Assembly: GCF_001282685.1 (NCBI RefSeq)
Contig: NZ_LN875035.1
Location: 447,001-511,000, forward strand
Direction: 5' to 3'
DNA from: Niameybacter massiliensis
GTDB taxonomy: Bacteria > Bacillota > Clostridia > Lachnospirales > Cellulosilyticaceae
DNA: 64,000 nt
Shown here: piece after piece, positions 56,737 to 64,000 of the stretch
How the letters are laid out: each line of letters begins with the position of its first letter
Numbering within the stretch: position 1 is the first letter of the stretch
Made by a program: the position numbers and the translations under genes
Notes under the pieces: generated by a model
Seen by the model: the letters and a program-made list of their open reading frames with translations, nothing else
Database searches by the model: none
What the model was told of the DNA's origin: nothing

Positions 56737-57068
56737 TAGCTGATACCTCCCAGCATCAATTGCCCACTTTCTTTTCTTGTAAGTTCATGTTTAAACTTAG
56801 GTTTTACTCGTTCTCTCTTTGCTACTTGCTGTACATCTGCACAATATTTAGCAGCATAAACATGCAATGCTACATCCTCAATGGAATCTTTTTTATTCCA
56901 TAACTTGATGGTGTTCATAATCTTATTTAGAGCCTGTTCGTTCCCATGCTCTTTGATATGCCTTTTAACAATGCTTGTCCATTCTTCTTTGGTTAGCTTA
57001 GTGCCATCCATGAGGTAATAAAACCACGCTTTGTTTATTTCTTCTCTGCATCCTAGTTTCATGTTCAT
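56736..57068 (-). CDS. Hypothetical early phage protein
   Basis: A 110-residue helical protein (EEINKAWFYYLMDGTKLTKEEWTSIVKRHIKEHG) with a basic C-terminal half. Start and stop overlap both neighbours, so it is co-translated. No family recognised. Confidence 0.5.
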   Translation of the reverse strand: MNMKLGCREEINKAWFYYLMDGTKLTKEEWTSIVKRHIKEHGNEQALNKIMNTIKLWNKKDSIEDVALHVYAAKYCADVQQVAKRERVKPKFKHELTRKESGQLMLGGIS

Positions 57069-57226
57069 TGACTCACCAACTTCCCTGCGACATAACCTTT
57101 TATTTGGTTAATATCTTGAAACTGTGTTCGTCCTTCATGAATTAACATCATGATATATGTAATGGATTTATTATGTTTCTCAGCCATTTCACTTGCCCAC
57201 TTAGCTGCTTCAAAATGATTTGTCAT
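57065..57226 (-). CDS. Small helical early protein
   Basis: A 53-residue frame: FEAAKWASEMAEKHNKSITY, then a second helix. The ATG lies eight bases after GGAG, and its stop overlaps the next start as ATGA. Below a 60-residue cut-off but clearly in the operon. Confidence 0.55.
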   Translation of the reverse strand: MTNHFEAAKWASEMAEKHNKSITYIMMLIHEGRTQFQDINQIKGYVAGKLVSQ

Positions 57227-57228
57227 AA

Positions 57229-57876
57229 CTATGCTCCTATGTTCTCTAATACATCTTTAACTTTCGCCATACCACGTTGAGCAACCTCTATAGGTTGTTT
57301 CTCATAGTGTTCTTCGTATGTAATATATGCAACTGCTTGTTCTTTTGGTTTTTGTAATAATGACATTTGCTCATGAATACCAATACTAAGTACTTGCTCT
57401 GCTTGTCTGCGTTTATTAATGCTCTTCATAGTTCTATAAAAATGTGCTCTATCTGCTTCAAGATTTTCACTCGCACATAACTCTGCCCATCCTCCCATTG
57501 CTTTTATAGCTTGTACAACCTCTTCTGGTAATGATGCTAAGGCTTCGTTTACTCTTGCATATCCATAATTACGAATTGCTCGCTGCACCATGCCCCAAGC
57601 ATCTGTCTCATCAATTTCCGGACCATTAATAACTTCTGCACATGCTTTTCTTATTTTTGCTATGTTTGGATAAAATTCTTCTTGTGCTATAAGTTTATGG
57701 ATACCAACCTTAAGAACATTCATAGGAATATCACTTAGGCTTTCGTACCAAAATCTCAACATATTCTTATCATTTAAATCAAAGTCCCAATTAGGATAGT
57801 TGCTTTTAAGTCCTGCCATAAGCGAGGAAAACTCAACTCTTAATTGTTTGTCATCTGTAGCATCAAATTGACTCAT
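57229..57876 (-). CDS. Helicase loader/inhibitor, gp39-like
   Basis: A 215-residue protein whose N-terminal ~85 residues (FSSLMAGLKSNYPNWDFD, LRFWYESLSDIPMNVLKVGIHKLI, FYPNIAKIRKACAE) match the SPP1 gp39-like loader family; the remainder is helical and charged. It should bring the host replicative helicase to the origin with the initiator encoded immediately upstream. Confidence 0.7.
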   Translation of the reverse strand: MSQFDATDDKQLRVEFSSLMAGLKSNYPNWDFDLNDKNMLRFWYESLSDIPMNVLKVGIHKLIAQEEFYPNIAKIRKACAEVINGPEIDETDAWGMVQRAIRNYGYARVNEALASLPEEVVQAIKAMGGWAELCASENLEADRAHFYRTMKSINKRRQAEQVLSIGIHEQMSLLQKPKEQAVAYITYEEHYEKQPIEVAQRGMAKVKDVLENIGA

Positions 57877-58899
57877 TTAAAAATCACCATCCCCATTTAT
57901 AAATTCTTGCATCCCCTTAGACATTAACTGGCTTGTCACCGTTCCAACAGATGCTTTTAAACTATTGTCATACTGTCCTTCTAAAATTGCTATAGCTTGA
58001 TTTTCTCGCATGATCCAGTCAAAGTTTGCTTTCCACTCCTTCTTACGACCTGCTAAGAAATCACTGGATTCTGTTTTGTAAAACAAGGTTCTTAGTATAT
58101 CAATATCACCATTTGCATATTTCCACATTGTTCGCATAGCCTTTTTACGTTTATCACTGACCTGCTGTACTTGAGGGAGTGATATGCAAATCTTGTTATA
58201 TTCAAAAATGATATCCTCATACGGTACTTGTGTGCGTCGTGTGCGCTCTGGCTCGATAGAGCCACTATTGTGTGTACTCTCCTGTGTAGTCTTTTGTTTA
58301 GTCTCCTGGTAATCTACTGAGTAATCTACTGATAATGGAAATGCCCTTTCGGCACTTACGTAAGTTCCCTTTGGTTCTGTACGTAAGTTACCATTGGCAC
58401 CATCCGTAAGTTCCCTTTGTTCATCTCCGTAAGTGCCCTTTGGTAACTTACGTAAAACACCTTTGGGAACTTCCGTAGAATCGCTTTTTGTTGCCCAATT
58501 TGTTAAAACTTGATCTAGAAGTTCATTGTTTCTTTGATAGAAAGTTAACCCTTTAACCCTATCTCGGTAAGACAAGTAATACATGCCTTCAAACTTATCA
58601 CTAGCCTGGTCATACTCCTTTTTACTTACATAAGTAATACCTATCTTAGAAAATGCATTTTTAAATTCCTTTTTGCTAAACCCTATCTCTTCTAGCCATG
58701 CATCACCTGGTGCATAACTTGGATGTTCACATCCTTCAAGGAACTTATAGAAGTTTCTTCCGTTTGTTTTTGAGAACCAATACTCAAGCTGAACCATAAG
58801 CAAACTTGCTGTAACTGATTTGGTAAGGGTATTAAGTTCTGGATAATAAGGTATTGCTCTTGATACATTTGCTAATATCAAGCTTTTCATTTCAGCCAT
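57877..58899 (-). CDS. Replication initiator protein carrying origin iterons
   Basis: A 340-residue protein: an N-terminal winged-helix-like region (about 1-120, LTKSVTASLLMVQLEYWF, AWLEEIGFSKKEFKNAF), a low-complexity linker (about 138-220, repeated PKGTY/LRKLPKG), and a helical C-terminal domain (about 225-315) of the type found in phage initiators. The linker region codes over seven 23-bp iterons, so the protein likely binds inside its own gene, as lambda O does. GGGGGACAAATA precedes the ATG. Confidence 0.72.
   Translation of the reverse strand: MAEMKSLILANVSRAIPYYPELNTLTKSVTASLLMVQLEYWFSKTNGRNFYKFLEGCEHPSYAPGDAWLEEIGFSKKEFKNAFSKIGITYVSKKEYDQASDKFEGMYYLSYRDRVKGLTFYQRNNELLDQVLTNWATKSDSTEVPKGVLRKLPKGTYGDEQRELTDGANGNLRTEPKGTYVSAERAFPLSVDYSVDYQETKQKTTQESTHNSGSIEPERTRRTQVPYEDIIFEYNKICISLPQVQQVSDKRKKAMRTMWKYANGDIDILRTLFYKTESSDFLAGRKKEWKANFDWIMRENQAIAILEGQYDNSLKASVGTVTSQLMSKGMQEFINGDGDF
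58335..58489. repeat. Seven 23-bp iterons, probable replication origin
   Basis: The core (A/C)CGTAAGTTCCCTTTGG recurs at 58358, 58381, 58404, 58427 and 58450, with weaker copies at 58335 and 58473, exactly every 23 bases. Because 23 is not a multiple of three, protein repetition cannot cause the spacing. Two perfect 12-bp tandem copies of GTAATCTACTGA (58309-58332) flank it. Confidence 0.8.
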
Positions 58900-59014
58900 T
58901 ATTTGTCCCCCTGTTTATGTATTCTTTGTGTTTGATAACTTGCCCTAACTTACAAGCAAAATATCCTATTGTAACACCTATTGCTAGTAATAAAGTGCCT
59001 ACTAATTCATCCAA
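58892..59014 (-). CDS. Single-TM mini-protein, TTG start
   Basis: A 40-residue frame from TTG with GGAGGCTTAC upstream; one hydrophobic segment (about 5-22) and a basic tail. It overlaps the initiator start by eight bases. Confidence 0.5.
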   Translation of the reverse strand: MDELVGTLLLAIGVTIGYFACKLGQVIKHKEYINRGTNNG

Positions 59015-59041
59015 CTTGTAAGCCTCCTAGTCATTTATGTA

Positions 59042-59179
59042 TTAAATGCAGCACCAAAGATACAGCATAAAGCCTGTCCCCATAGTTGCTATTACCGCCA
59101 ACTCAAACAACCCTTTCATAGCTTGGTCAAACCATTTGCTGAGGTTACTTTTAAGTGCTCTTTTTTCTCTTACTGTCAT
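59042..59179 (-). CDS. Single-TM mini-protein
   Basis: A 45-residue frame: basic N-terminus (TVREKRALKSNLSK) and a hydrophobic C-terminal half (LFELAVIATMGTGFMLYLW). GGAGAG lies 11 bases before the ATG. Function unknown. Confidence 0.45.
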   Translation of the reverse strand: MTVREKRALKSNLSKWFDQAMKGLFELAVIATMGTGFMLYLWCCI

Positions 59180-59244
59180 TATTCAATTCTCTCCCTTTGA
59201 CATCTGTATAAGAACGTGCTATACTGATGTCACCAATTTAGATT

Positions 59245-59739
59245 TTAAACGTATGCTCTTTCAAGGTTGCCGCCTTGAAGGAGCTTTTTTCTTACTCCAA
59301 AACTACTTATAATTAGCGGTAAGCTTACACCTGCTAGCTCTGTGACTTCTTTCTGGACGCGTTCCCAGCGTTCTTCTTCATCTTCATTTACTTGTCCATC
59401 ACATGCTATCGAGATCATATCCATCTGAACGGACCTTATATCGTTATATTCCTTCTGGAACCGTAAGGCTAGATTATCCAAACCTGTATGTATGATTGGT
59501 GGCAAAATGAGCCTCCCAAGTTCTGTACATCGGTGTAAGTAAATATACCCTAGTAATGGCTCTTCGTAAGCCTGTACTATTTTTGAAACTGTTCTTTCTG
59601 ATGGGATTTCTTTACCTGTCTCCCATTTGCTTAAAGTAGAGGTATCTGCTACTCCAATAACAAAGCATGCTTGCTCTTGTGTCAGCCCTCTATCCTTTCG
59701 TGCCTTTACCAGTGCTATAGTAAATTCATTCTGATTCAT
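59245..59739 (-). CDS. XRE-family regulator
   Basis: A 164-residue protein with an N-terminal helix-turn-helix (LTQEQACFVIGVADTSTLSKWETG) and a helical C-terminal domain of unknown role (LLGYIYLHRCTELGRLILPP). It is the third gene of the leftward early operon; an exact dyad lies just upstream. Confidence 0.7.
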   Translation of the reverse strand: MNQNEFTIALVKARKDRGLTQEQACFVIGVADTSTLSKWETGKEIPSERTVSKIVQAYEEPLLGYIYLHRCTELGRLILPPIIHTGLDNLALRFQKEYNDIRSVQMDMISIACDGQVNEDEEERWERVQKEVTELAGVSLPLIISSFGVRKKLLQGGNLERAYV

Positions 59740-59768
59740 AACGATTTATCCCCTTCTTGTTATATTAG

Positions 59769-59793
59769 GTCAATTTATAGTCATAAAATTGAC
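59769..59793. promoter_or_regulatory. Operator-like dyad
   Basis: GTCAATTT and AAATTGAC, perfect 8-bp arms around nine bases, between the XRE gene and the gene upstream. A likely binding site for that regulator. Confidence 0.5.
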
Positions 59794-59859
59794 TACTTTA
59801 CCTATTCTTAATTTGCATATAATCCTGTAGTATATCTTTAGTATCTATGTACATTCTTC

Positions 59860-60066
59860 TTAATGATACACAGGCATTGAGGTTAATCTCTCAAATACAA
59901 TTTTTCCTACCTCTTTAGGCATTTTATTGATTTGACTAACGATAACCTTAGCCTGAAACCTTGTAACTTCTTGATTAATACATGTGAGGTGTTGATTCTC
60001 TTTAGTAAGTGGCGTACCATCTTCTAAAAAACATCTAATGTTGTACTCTTGTTCTTTGCAAGCCAT
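59860..60066 (-). CDS. Hypothetical early phage protein
   Basis: A 68-residue protein (CFLEDGTPLTKENQHLTCINQEV, then a helix) with GAGGGGAGG before the ATG. It is the second gene after the Cro-like gene. No family recognised. Confidence 0.5.
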   Translation of the reverse strand: MACKEQEYNIRCFLEDGTPLTKENQHLTCINQEVTRFQAKVIVSQINKMPKEVGKIVFERLTSMPVYH

Positions 60067-60110
60067 GACCTCCCCTCCTCTTTAGATGTTTATGAATGTC
60101 TAAATTTGTC

Positions 60111-60332
60111 CTATGACCTCTTTATGTCATTTTTTGTGACATTTGTTTTTAAAAAAATTTTATCATCATTTGTTTTCAGACATTCTTTAAGTTTTAATGC
60201 AATATCTAATGAGGGTGTTAATTTTCCAGTTTCATAGGAAGATATCGTATTTCTATTTACTCCTACATATTCTGCTACAGCATCTTGTGTCAAACCAAGC
60301 TTTTTTCTTTGGTTAATCATATAAATCCTCAT
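60111..60332 (-). CDS. Cro-like HTH repressor
   Basis: A 73-residue XRE protein (MINQRKKLGLTQDAVAEYVGVNRNTISSYETGKLTPSLDIALKL) in the Cro position: first gene of the early operon, divergent from the CI-like gene, with operators between. AGGAGG lies five bases before the ATG. The C-terminal end is basic. Confidence 0.8.
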   Translation of the reverse strand: MRIYMINQRKKLGLTQDAVAEYVGVNRNTISSYETGKLTPSLDIALKLKECLKTNDDKIFLKTNVTKNDIKRS

Positions 60333-60348
60333 GTATACCTCCTGTTAT

Positions 60349-60455
60349 GTCATTTATTATGACTTTATAGTACGTCATTTTAAATGACATGTCAATAGCT
60401 TTTCTAAAAAATGTTTTATTTAATGACATTTATAGATTTAGTCATTAATAATGAC
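60349..60455. promoter_or_regulatory. Repressor operators of the right prophage
   Basis: Three 15-bp dyads with GTCAT/ATGAC ends: GTCATTTATTATGAC (60349-60363), GTCATTTTAAATGAC (60374-60388) and GTCATTAATAATGAC (60441-60455), plus a half-site at 60422. The first two cover the leftward promoter, the last the rightward one. The motif differs wholly from the TTCTGAAC sites of the left prophage. Confidence 0.75.
60367..60395 (-). promoter_or_regulatory. Leftward early promoter
   Basis: On the minus strand TTGACA, 17-base spacer, TACTAT, with a 15-bp operator filling the spacer. Confidence 0.75.
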
Positions 60456-60461
60456 TATACT
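60456..60461 (+). promoter_or_regulatory. -10 box of the rightward repressor promoter
   Basis: TATACT directly follows the third operator; the -35 position is weak, so transcription may depend on the bound repressor. Confidence 0.45.
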
Positions 60462-60506
60462 TTATATATAAAAACATCAATACTTTATCAGAATTGGAGG
60501 ATAAAT

Positions 60507-60932
60507 ATGGAAGTGACTAGTAGTGAGTTTGCCTTAAGACTAAAAGAACTCCGTAAAGAAAATAATATTACACAACTAGAGCTTTCAAAGAAACTAGGTA
60601 TAGTACGTACCGCTATTACCAATTATGAAACTGGTAGGACTATGCCAGATCCAATAACATTAAACGCGCTTGCCAAAATATTTAATGTGTCATTAGATTA
60701 TCTTATGGGTGAAACAAATACCCGTAATTATATTGACCTTGATCACATTAAGCCTGCATCTGTTAAGGAAAAAGTTTCTTATGATGAGTTCATGAAAACA
60801 GCAAAAGCTTTCTTTATGGATGCATCTGATGAAGATCGTGAAGCAATCACCAGAGATATTTCAAATTTATACTGGGAAAGTAAACAAATTAATAAGACAA
60901 AATATGCTCCACGTAAAAAAAAAAATAGTTAA
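60507..60932 (+). CDS. CI-like HTH repressor
   Basis: The ATG at 60507 follows TTGGAGGA and gives 141 residues: XRE helix-turn-helix (ITQLELSKKLGIVRTAITNYETGR) near residues 20-43, LDYLMGETN, and a helical C-terminal part without a self-cleavage domain. It maintains lysogeny through the operators at 60349-60455 and is followed by an ImmA/IrrE gene that may remove it on DNA damage. Confidence 0.8.
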   Translation: MEVTSSEFALRLKELRKENNITQLELSKKLGIVRTAITNYETGRTMPDPITLNALAKIFNVSLDYLMGETNTRNYIDLDHIKPASVKEKVSYDEFMKTAKAFFMDASDEDREAITRDISNLYWESKQINKTKYAPRKKKNS

Positions 60933-61000
60933 ATAAAAACTTAAATAAATTTGAAATTTAATAAGTAATAACTATTCTTTTTTTTACTGGAGGAACACAA

Positions 61001-61441
61001 ATGATAAATATTAGAGTAAGGGTTAAAAACTTAGTGCAAAAATATGGGACACGTAGCCCTGAAAAAATTGCTAAAGAATTAAAAATCCATGTAAAATACT
61101 TGCCTTATGCAACAACAAAAGGTTATTTTATTAAAATATTGCGCAATAAGTTCATTATTGTTAATTCTAATTTAGATGAAACAGCTCAACAAATAGTACT
61201 GGCGCATGAACTTGGGCATGCACTGCTCCACTCTAATAAAACGGACTTTTTGAAATATGAAAAGGGAGTTTTACTAACACAAGATGAAGACCTCTTTAAC
61301 TCTAATTGTATGTACGAGAATCAAGCAAATAAATTTGCAGCCGAGTTACTCTTGCATAACGATATGGAATTTGAAGGTTCTTACATAGATGAAACAACAT
61401 ATAATATGCTTGTTCGTATAAAAGAAACAAAAATAAGATAA
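61001..61441 (+). CDS. ImmA/IrrE metallopeptidase
   Basis: A 146-residue protein with zinc motif HELGH (69-73) and a third-ligand region ENQANKFAAELLLHND, the ImmA/IrrE plan. Such enzymes cleave the adjacent XRE repressor and induce the element. TGGAGG lies upstream of the ATG. Confidence 0.88.
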   Translation: MINIRVRVKNLVQKYGTRSPEKIAKELKIHVKYLPYATTKGYFIKILRNKFIIVNSNLDETAQQIVLAHELGHALLHSNKTDFLKYEKGVLLTQDEDLFNSNCMYENQANKFAAELLLHNDMEFEGSYIDETTYNMLVRIKETKIR

Positions 61442-61512
61442 TCGTACAAACCCATAGCATAATATTTATTGGCTATGTTATGGCTTATTATTAAAGTATA
61501 TTAGGAGTAAAT

Positions 61513-62307
61513 ATGTCATATTTATATATAGATAAAATTATAGATGGTTACCCCCATACTTCTACACAACCTTTAAACTGTGTATTGAATAATAATGAAC
61601 ATGTTATTTTTAAATGTTATGATAACCAAGAAGGTGTACTCTCTTTAATAAATGAGTGGGTTTCCTATAAGTTAGCATGTCATTTAAGATTGCCAATCCC
61701 AAATGCTGGACTTGCTAGGTTAGACTTAAATACAGCTGTTGGTACTCCACCTTATGAAATTTCAAGTGGACTTGGTTTTTATTCAACACGATTAAATAAT
61801 ATCTTGAATATGCGTTCTGAGTTAGGTTTACTTTTAAAACAGCATTGTATAAACTTAAGTGATTTCCCAAGAATTCTTTTATTTGATCACTTAATATTCA
61901 ATACTGACCGTAATCCAGGGAATTTATTATATAGTATTGCAGAAAATAAAATCTACATTATTGATCATACGCACGTCTTTCCAAATAGAGTTATCTGGGA
62001 TAAATACAAGCTTAAGCAATGTATGGAAGAAAAAGATATTGGGGATACTTCTGTAATGGAATGGAATGAGTTTCTCTATAATATGTTTTTTGGAATTATG
62101 TCTGTTAAAAATATGAATTTGATTGATGTTGCACATGATTTCCAAACTCTATTAAATAAGGACTTAATTAAAGATATTGTATATTCTATCCCAGAAGAAT
62201 GGAAAATTGATTGCGATAGTTTAGATATGCTGATAGAATATATAAGTTATCGATTGGTTCACTTAGAGGATATTTGTAATACTATATTTAAGTATAAGGA
62301 GGTGTAA
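61513..62307 (+). CDS. HipA-like kinase
   Basis: A 264-residue protein with the HipA_2-type kinase pattern: KCYDNQEG near the ATP lysine (K34), NEWVSYKLACHLRLPIPNAG, the catalytic loop NTDRNPGNLL (D132, R133, N137) and the metal aspartate IIDHTHVF (D151). HipA kinases phosphorylate translation factors or tRNA synthetases and arrest growth; this short family lacks the N-terminal HipA domain and comes with a DUF3037-like partner, here two bases downstream. It is in the lysogeny operon, so it is made in lysogens. Confidence 0.75.
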   Translation: MSYLYIDKIIDGYPHTSTQPLNCVLNNNEHVIFKCYDNQEGVLSLINEWVSYKLACHLRLPIPNAGLARLDLNTAVGTPPYEISSGLGFYSTRLNNILNMRSELGLLLKQHCINLSDFPRILLFDHLIFNTDRNPGNLLYSIAENKIYIIDHTHVFPNRVIWDKYKLKQCMEEKDIGDTSVMEWNEFLYNMFFGIMSVKNMNLIDVAHDFQTLLNKDLIKDIVYSIPEEWKIDCDSLDMLIEYISYRLVHLEDICNTIFKYKEV

Positions 62308-62308
62308 T

Positions 62309-63106
62309 ATGATGTGTAAAATTAAATACTCTGCATTAACTTATTATCCATCTTTTTTATTAACTGATAATACTACAATCGGTGTTGCATTCCATAACCT
62401 ATCTACTAATGAGCGTAGATTTGAAATAACTTCTAATATAACTAGAATTGCTAATACATATGATGAATTAAACCCAGATATTTTAAAAATCATATTGCAC
62501 AGTATCAAAGAGTCTATTTGCAAAGATTCATCATATTCATTCAATAATACAGAAACATCATTTGATTTATATGACTTCACAAAATTCTATGTCAACGAAT
62601 TTAAATTTACTCCTATTGTTGAAGTTGATGTAGAAAATTTTGATTCATTTATAGATGAAGCCAAAAAGATTTATCTAAGATATGACTACTCAAAAGAACA
62701 ACGCCCTTCTGTAGGTGATGAAATCAAATTTTTAAAACATATAATTTCTTCCAAGAAGAATGATTGTTCTTCTAAACCTCTATTTGGTGAATTTAATGAT
62801 CAAATTAATTTTGATTATATTATAAATAATGAATATGCAATAAAAATATTTGATTTTAAGAATAGTACCCAAAAGCAATCTATTTCTACCGCAAGAAGTT
62901 GGGCTTTAGCTGCTCAAGAAGTTACTCCTATGCATAAAGTAGTATTTATCTATAGCCATGATATGGATATACTAAGCGAAAACGCAAAAAGCAAACTAAA
63001 AACTGCATTAGCTATTTTAAATAAATATAGCTATAAAACATTAGAAATTAGTGAAGGGGCATCTTTTATCTCTTCAATAACTAACAATCAATTGTCGGTT
63101 ATTTAA
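62309..63106 (+). CDS. DUF3037-like partner of the HipA-like kinase
   Basis: A 265-residue protein. The N-terminal ~110 residues begin KIKYSALTYYPSFLLTDNTTIGVAF, recalling DUF3037 proteins that pair with HipA_2 kinases. The C-terminal ~110 residues are alpha/beta with INFDYIINNEYAIKIFDFKN, which resembles the D-(D/E)xK arrangement of PD-(D/E)xK nuclease folds, though the lysine motif is DFK. It is translated right after the kinase, so the two probably form one unit. Function unproven. Confidence 0.55.
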   Translation: MMCKIKYSALTYYPSFLLTDNTTIGVAFHNLSTNERRFEITSNITRIANTYDELNPDILKIILHSIKESICKDSSYSFNNTETSFDLYDFTKFYVNEFKFTPIVEVDVENFDSFIDEAKKIYLRYDYSKEQRPSVGDEIKFLKHIISSKKNDCSSKPLFGEFNDQINFDYIINNEYAIKIFDFKNSTQKQSISTARSWALAAQEVTPMHKVVFIYSHDMDILSENAKSKLKTALAILNKYSYKTLEISEGASFISSITNNQLSVI

Positions 63107-63117
63107 ATTTATATTCA

Positions 63118-63147
63118 AGCTCCACATAGACACATCTATGTGGAGCT
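63118..63147 (+). terminator. Terminator of the lysogeny operon
   Basis: AGCTCCACATAGA and TCTATGTGGAGCT form a perfect 13-bp stem with a four-base loop, 12 bases after the 63106 stop; the T-rich tail is modest (TTGTTTATAT). Confidence 0.7.
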
Positions 63148-63173
63148 CATTGTTTATATATAGGAGGCCTACT

Positions 63174-64000
63174 ATGAAAATAGCAATCTACTCCCGTAAG
63201 TCCAAGACTTCTGACAAAGGGGAATCTATAGATAATCAAATACACATGTGTAAGGAGTATGCCAATGCACATTTTGAGACGCCAGAGTTCTCTACATTTG
63301 TAGATGAAGGTTTCTCAGGTGGCAATACCAATCGTCCTCAATTTAAAATACTTATAGATGAGCTAAAGAAAGGTATGTATGATGTACTTATATGCTATCG
63401 TCTAGATCGTATTTCTAGAAATGTTTCTGACTTTGCATCTACATTAGACATCTTAACCGAGCATGGCATAGGATTCGTATCTATCAAAGAGAATTTTGAT
63501 ACAACCACACCTATGGGGCGTGCCATGATTCACATATCTTCTGTATTTGCTCAACTAGAAAGAGAAACCATTGCAGAGCGTGTTACAGATAACCTATTAG
63601 AGCTTGCAAAGCTGGGCCGTTGGCTAGGCGGTACTTCTCCGTTAGGCTATAAGAGCAAAAAAGTAGCTTATCAATCCAGTGGCAAGACTAAGCATTATTC
63701 TGTTCTTGAACAAGATCCAGATACTGCTTCTATCGTTAAGCTCATTTTTGACAAGTATTTAGAGCTTGGTAGCATTTCTAAAGTAGAAACCTATCTTATG
63801 CAGTCTAATATCAAAACACCTAACAAAGCCTACTTCCGATCCAATGTTATACGTAATATATTAATCAATCCTGTTTATGTTACTGCTGATACATCAATCT
63901 ATGATTACTTTCATAAACTTGAATGTATTCTACCTAAACCTAAAGAAGAATTTAATGGCTCCTATGGACTCATGCCTTATAACCGTAATAAAAAAGGACA
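63174..64000 (+). CDS. Large serine recombinase (right prophage integrase), partial
   Basis: The ATG at 63174 lies five bases after TAGGAGG. The 275 residues in view start MKIAIYSRKSKTSDKGESID (catalytic Ser10), then RLDRISRN, MGRAMIHISSVFAQLERETIAERV, and the recombinase-domain start near residue 150 (GRWLGGTSPLGYK). The zinc ribbon and coiled coil should lie beyond the window edge. It differs clearly from the left prophage enzyme and should target dpaB. Confidence 0.93.
   Translation, partial: MKIAIYSRKSKTSDKGESIDNQIHMCKEYANAHFETPEFSTFVDEGFSGGNTNRPQFKILIDELKKGMYDVLICYRLDRISRNVSDFASTLDILTEHGIGFVSIKENFDTTTPMGRAMIHISSVFAQLERETIAERVTDNLLELAKLGRWLGGTSPLGYKSKKVAYQSSGKTKHYSVLEQDPDTASIVKLIFDKYLELGSISKVETYLMQSNIKTPNKAYFRSNVIRNILINPVYVTADTSIYDYFHKLECILPKPKEEFNGSYGLMPYNRNKKG

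Larger units (their letters stand above)
18933..64000. mobile_element. Right prophage (left end to beyond window), inserted in dpaB
   Basis: A complete phage gene order follows the dpaB break: cargo, lysis, contractile tail, head, packaging, early/replication (all leftward), then the immunity region and a rightward large serine recombinase at 63174. The element carries its own repressor and operators, unlike those of the left prophage. Its right end and the dpaB 3' part are not in the window. Left junction near 18928-18936. Confidence 0.9.

Noticed and set aside
1-64000. tRNA, rRNA or tmRNA genes
   Set aside because: No cloverleaf or rRNA-like sequence was noticed; both prophages use protein-coding attachment sites instead of tRNA genes.

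Overview
The window is AT-rich DNA from a spore-forming member of the Clostridia (Firmicutes). Two separate prophages sit almost back to back inside one sporulation operon. Between them lie only the 3' end of a dipicolinate synthase subunit A gene (dpaA/spoVFA, about 18471-18578) and the first ~120 codons of the subunit B gene (dpaB/spoVFB, 18575-18937). These two genes make the spore-core chelator dipicolinic acid. The low GC, strong AGGAGG ribosome sites and clostridial/Bacillus-type phage genes fit Clostridia, perhaps Lachnospirales; the genus cannot be fixed from this window.

Left prophage (1 to about 18470; its structural genes lie left of the window). A leftward early operon runs from a Cro-like gene (15.8 kb) down to a late-transcription regulator (0.3 kb). 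It carries a Rha-type regulator, an SbcC-like ATPase, RecT, an MBL-fold hydrolase, a DnaD-like initiator, a DnaC-like loader and RecU. Rightward lysogeny genes are a CI-like repressor, an ImmA-like protein and a large serine recombinase ending 20-30 bp from the dpaA junction. Several single genes run rightward from their own promoters against the early operon: a 19-residue type I toxin-like peptide, a structured small RNA, a HEPN-like protein and a small polymorphic-toxin-like protein.

Right prophage (about 18933 to beyond 64000). From the left junction: a double-HTH gene whose start overlaps the stop of truncated dpaB; leftward cargo (a broken secreted MBL hydrolase, an McrA-like HNH nuclease, a giant TPR protein); lysis genes; a complete contractile-tail (PBSX/XkdK type) and HK97-type head module; terminase; then early genes including Dam, a sigma factor, an actin-type partition system, SSB and an initiator gene with 23-bp iterons inside it. 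The immunity region (60.1-60.9 kb) is followed by ImmA/IrrE, a HipA-like kinase and a DUF3037-like protein. A second large serine recombinase runs off the right edge.

How it works together: each prophage has its own recombinase, attachment site and repressor/operator set, so two lysogens can coexist a few hundred bases apart. Because both dpaA and dpaB are split, dipicolinate synthesis should need excision of both elements, in the manner of the skin and SPbeta developmental elements of Bacillus. Two recoding sites (tail-chaperone -1 frameshift; capsid to X2-domain extension on a nine-A run) are visible in the structural module. Assignments rest on reading motifs and synteny by eye; no database search was run.
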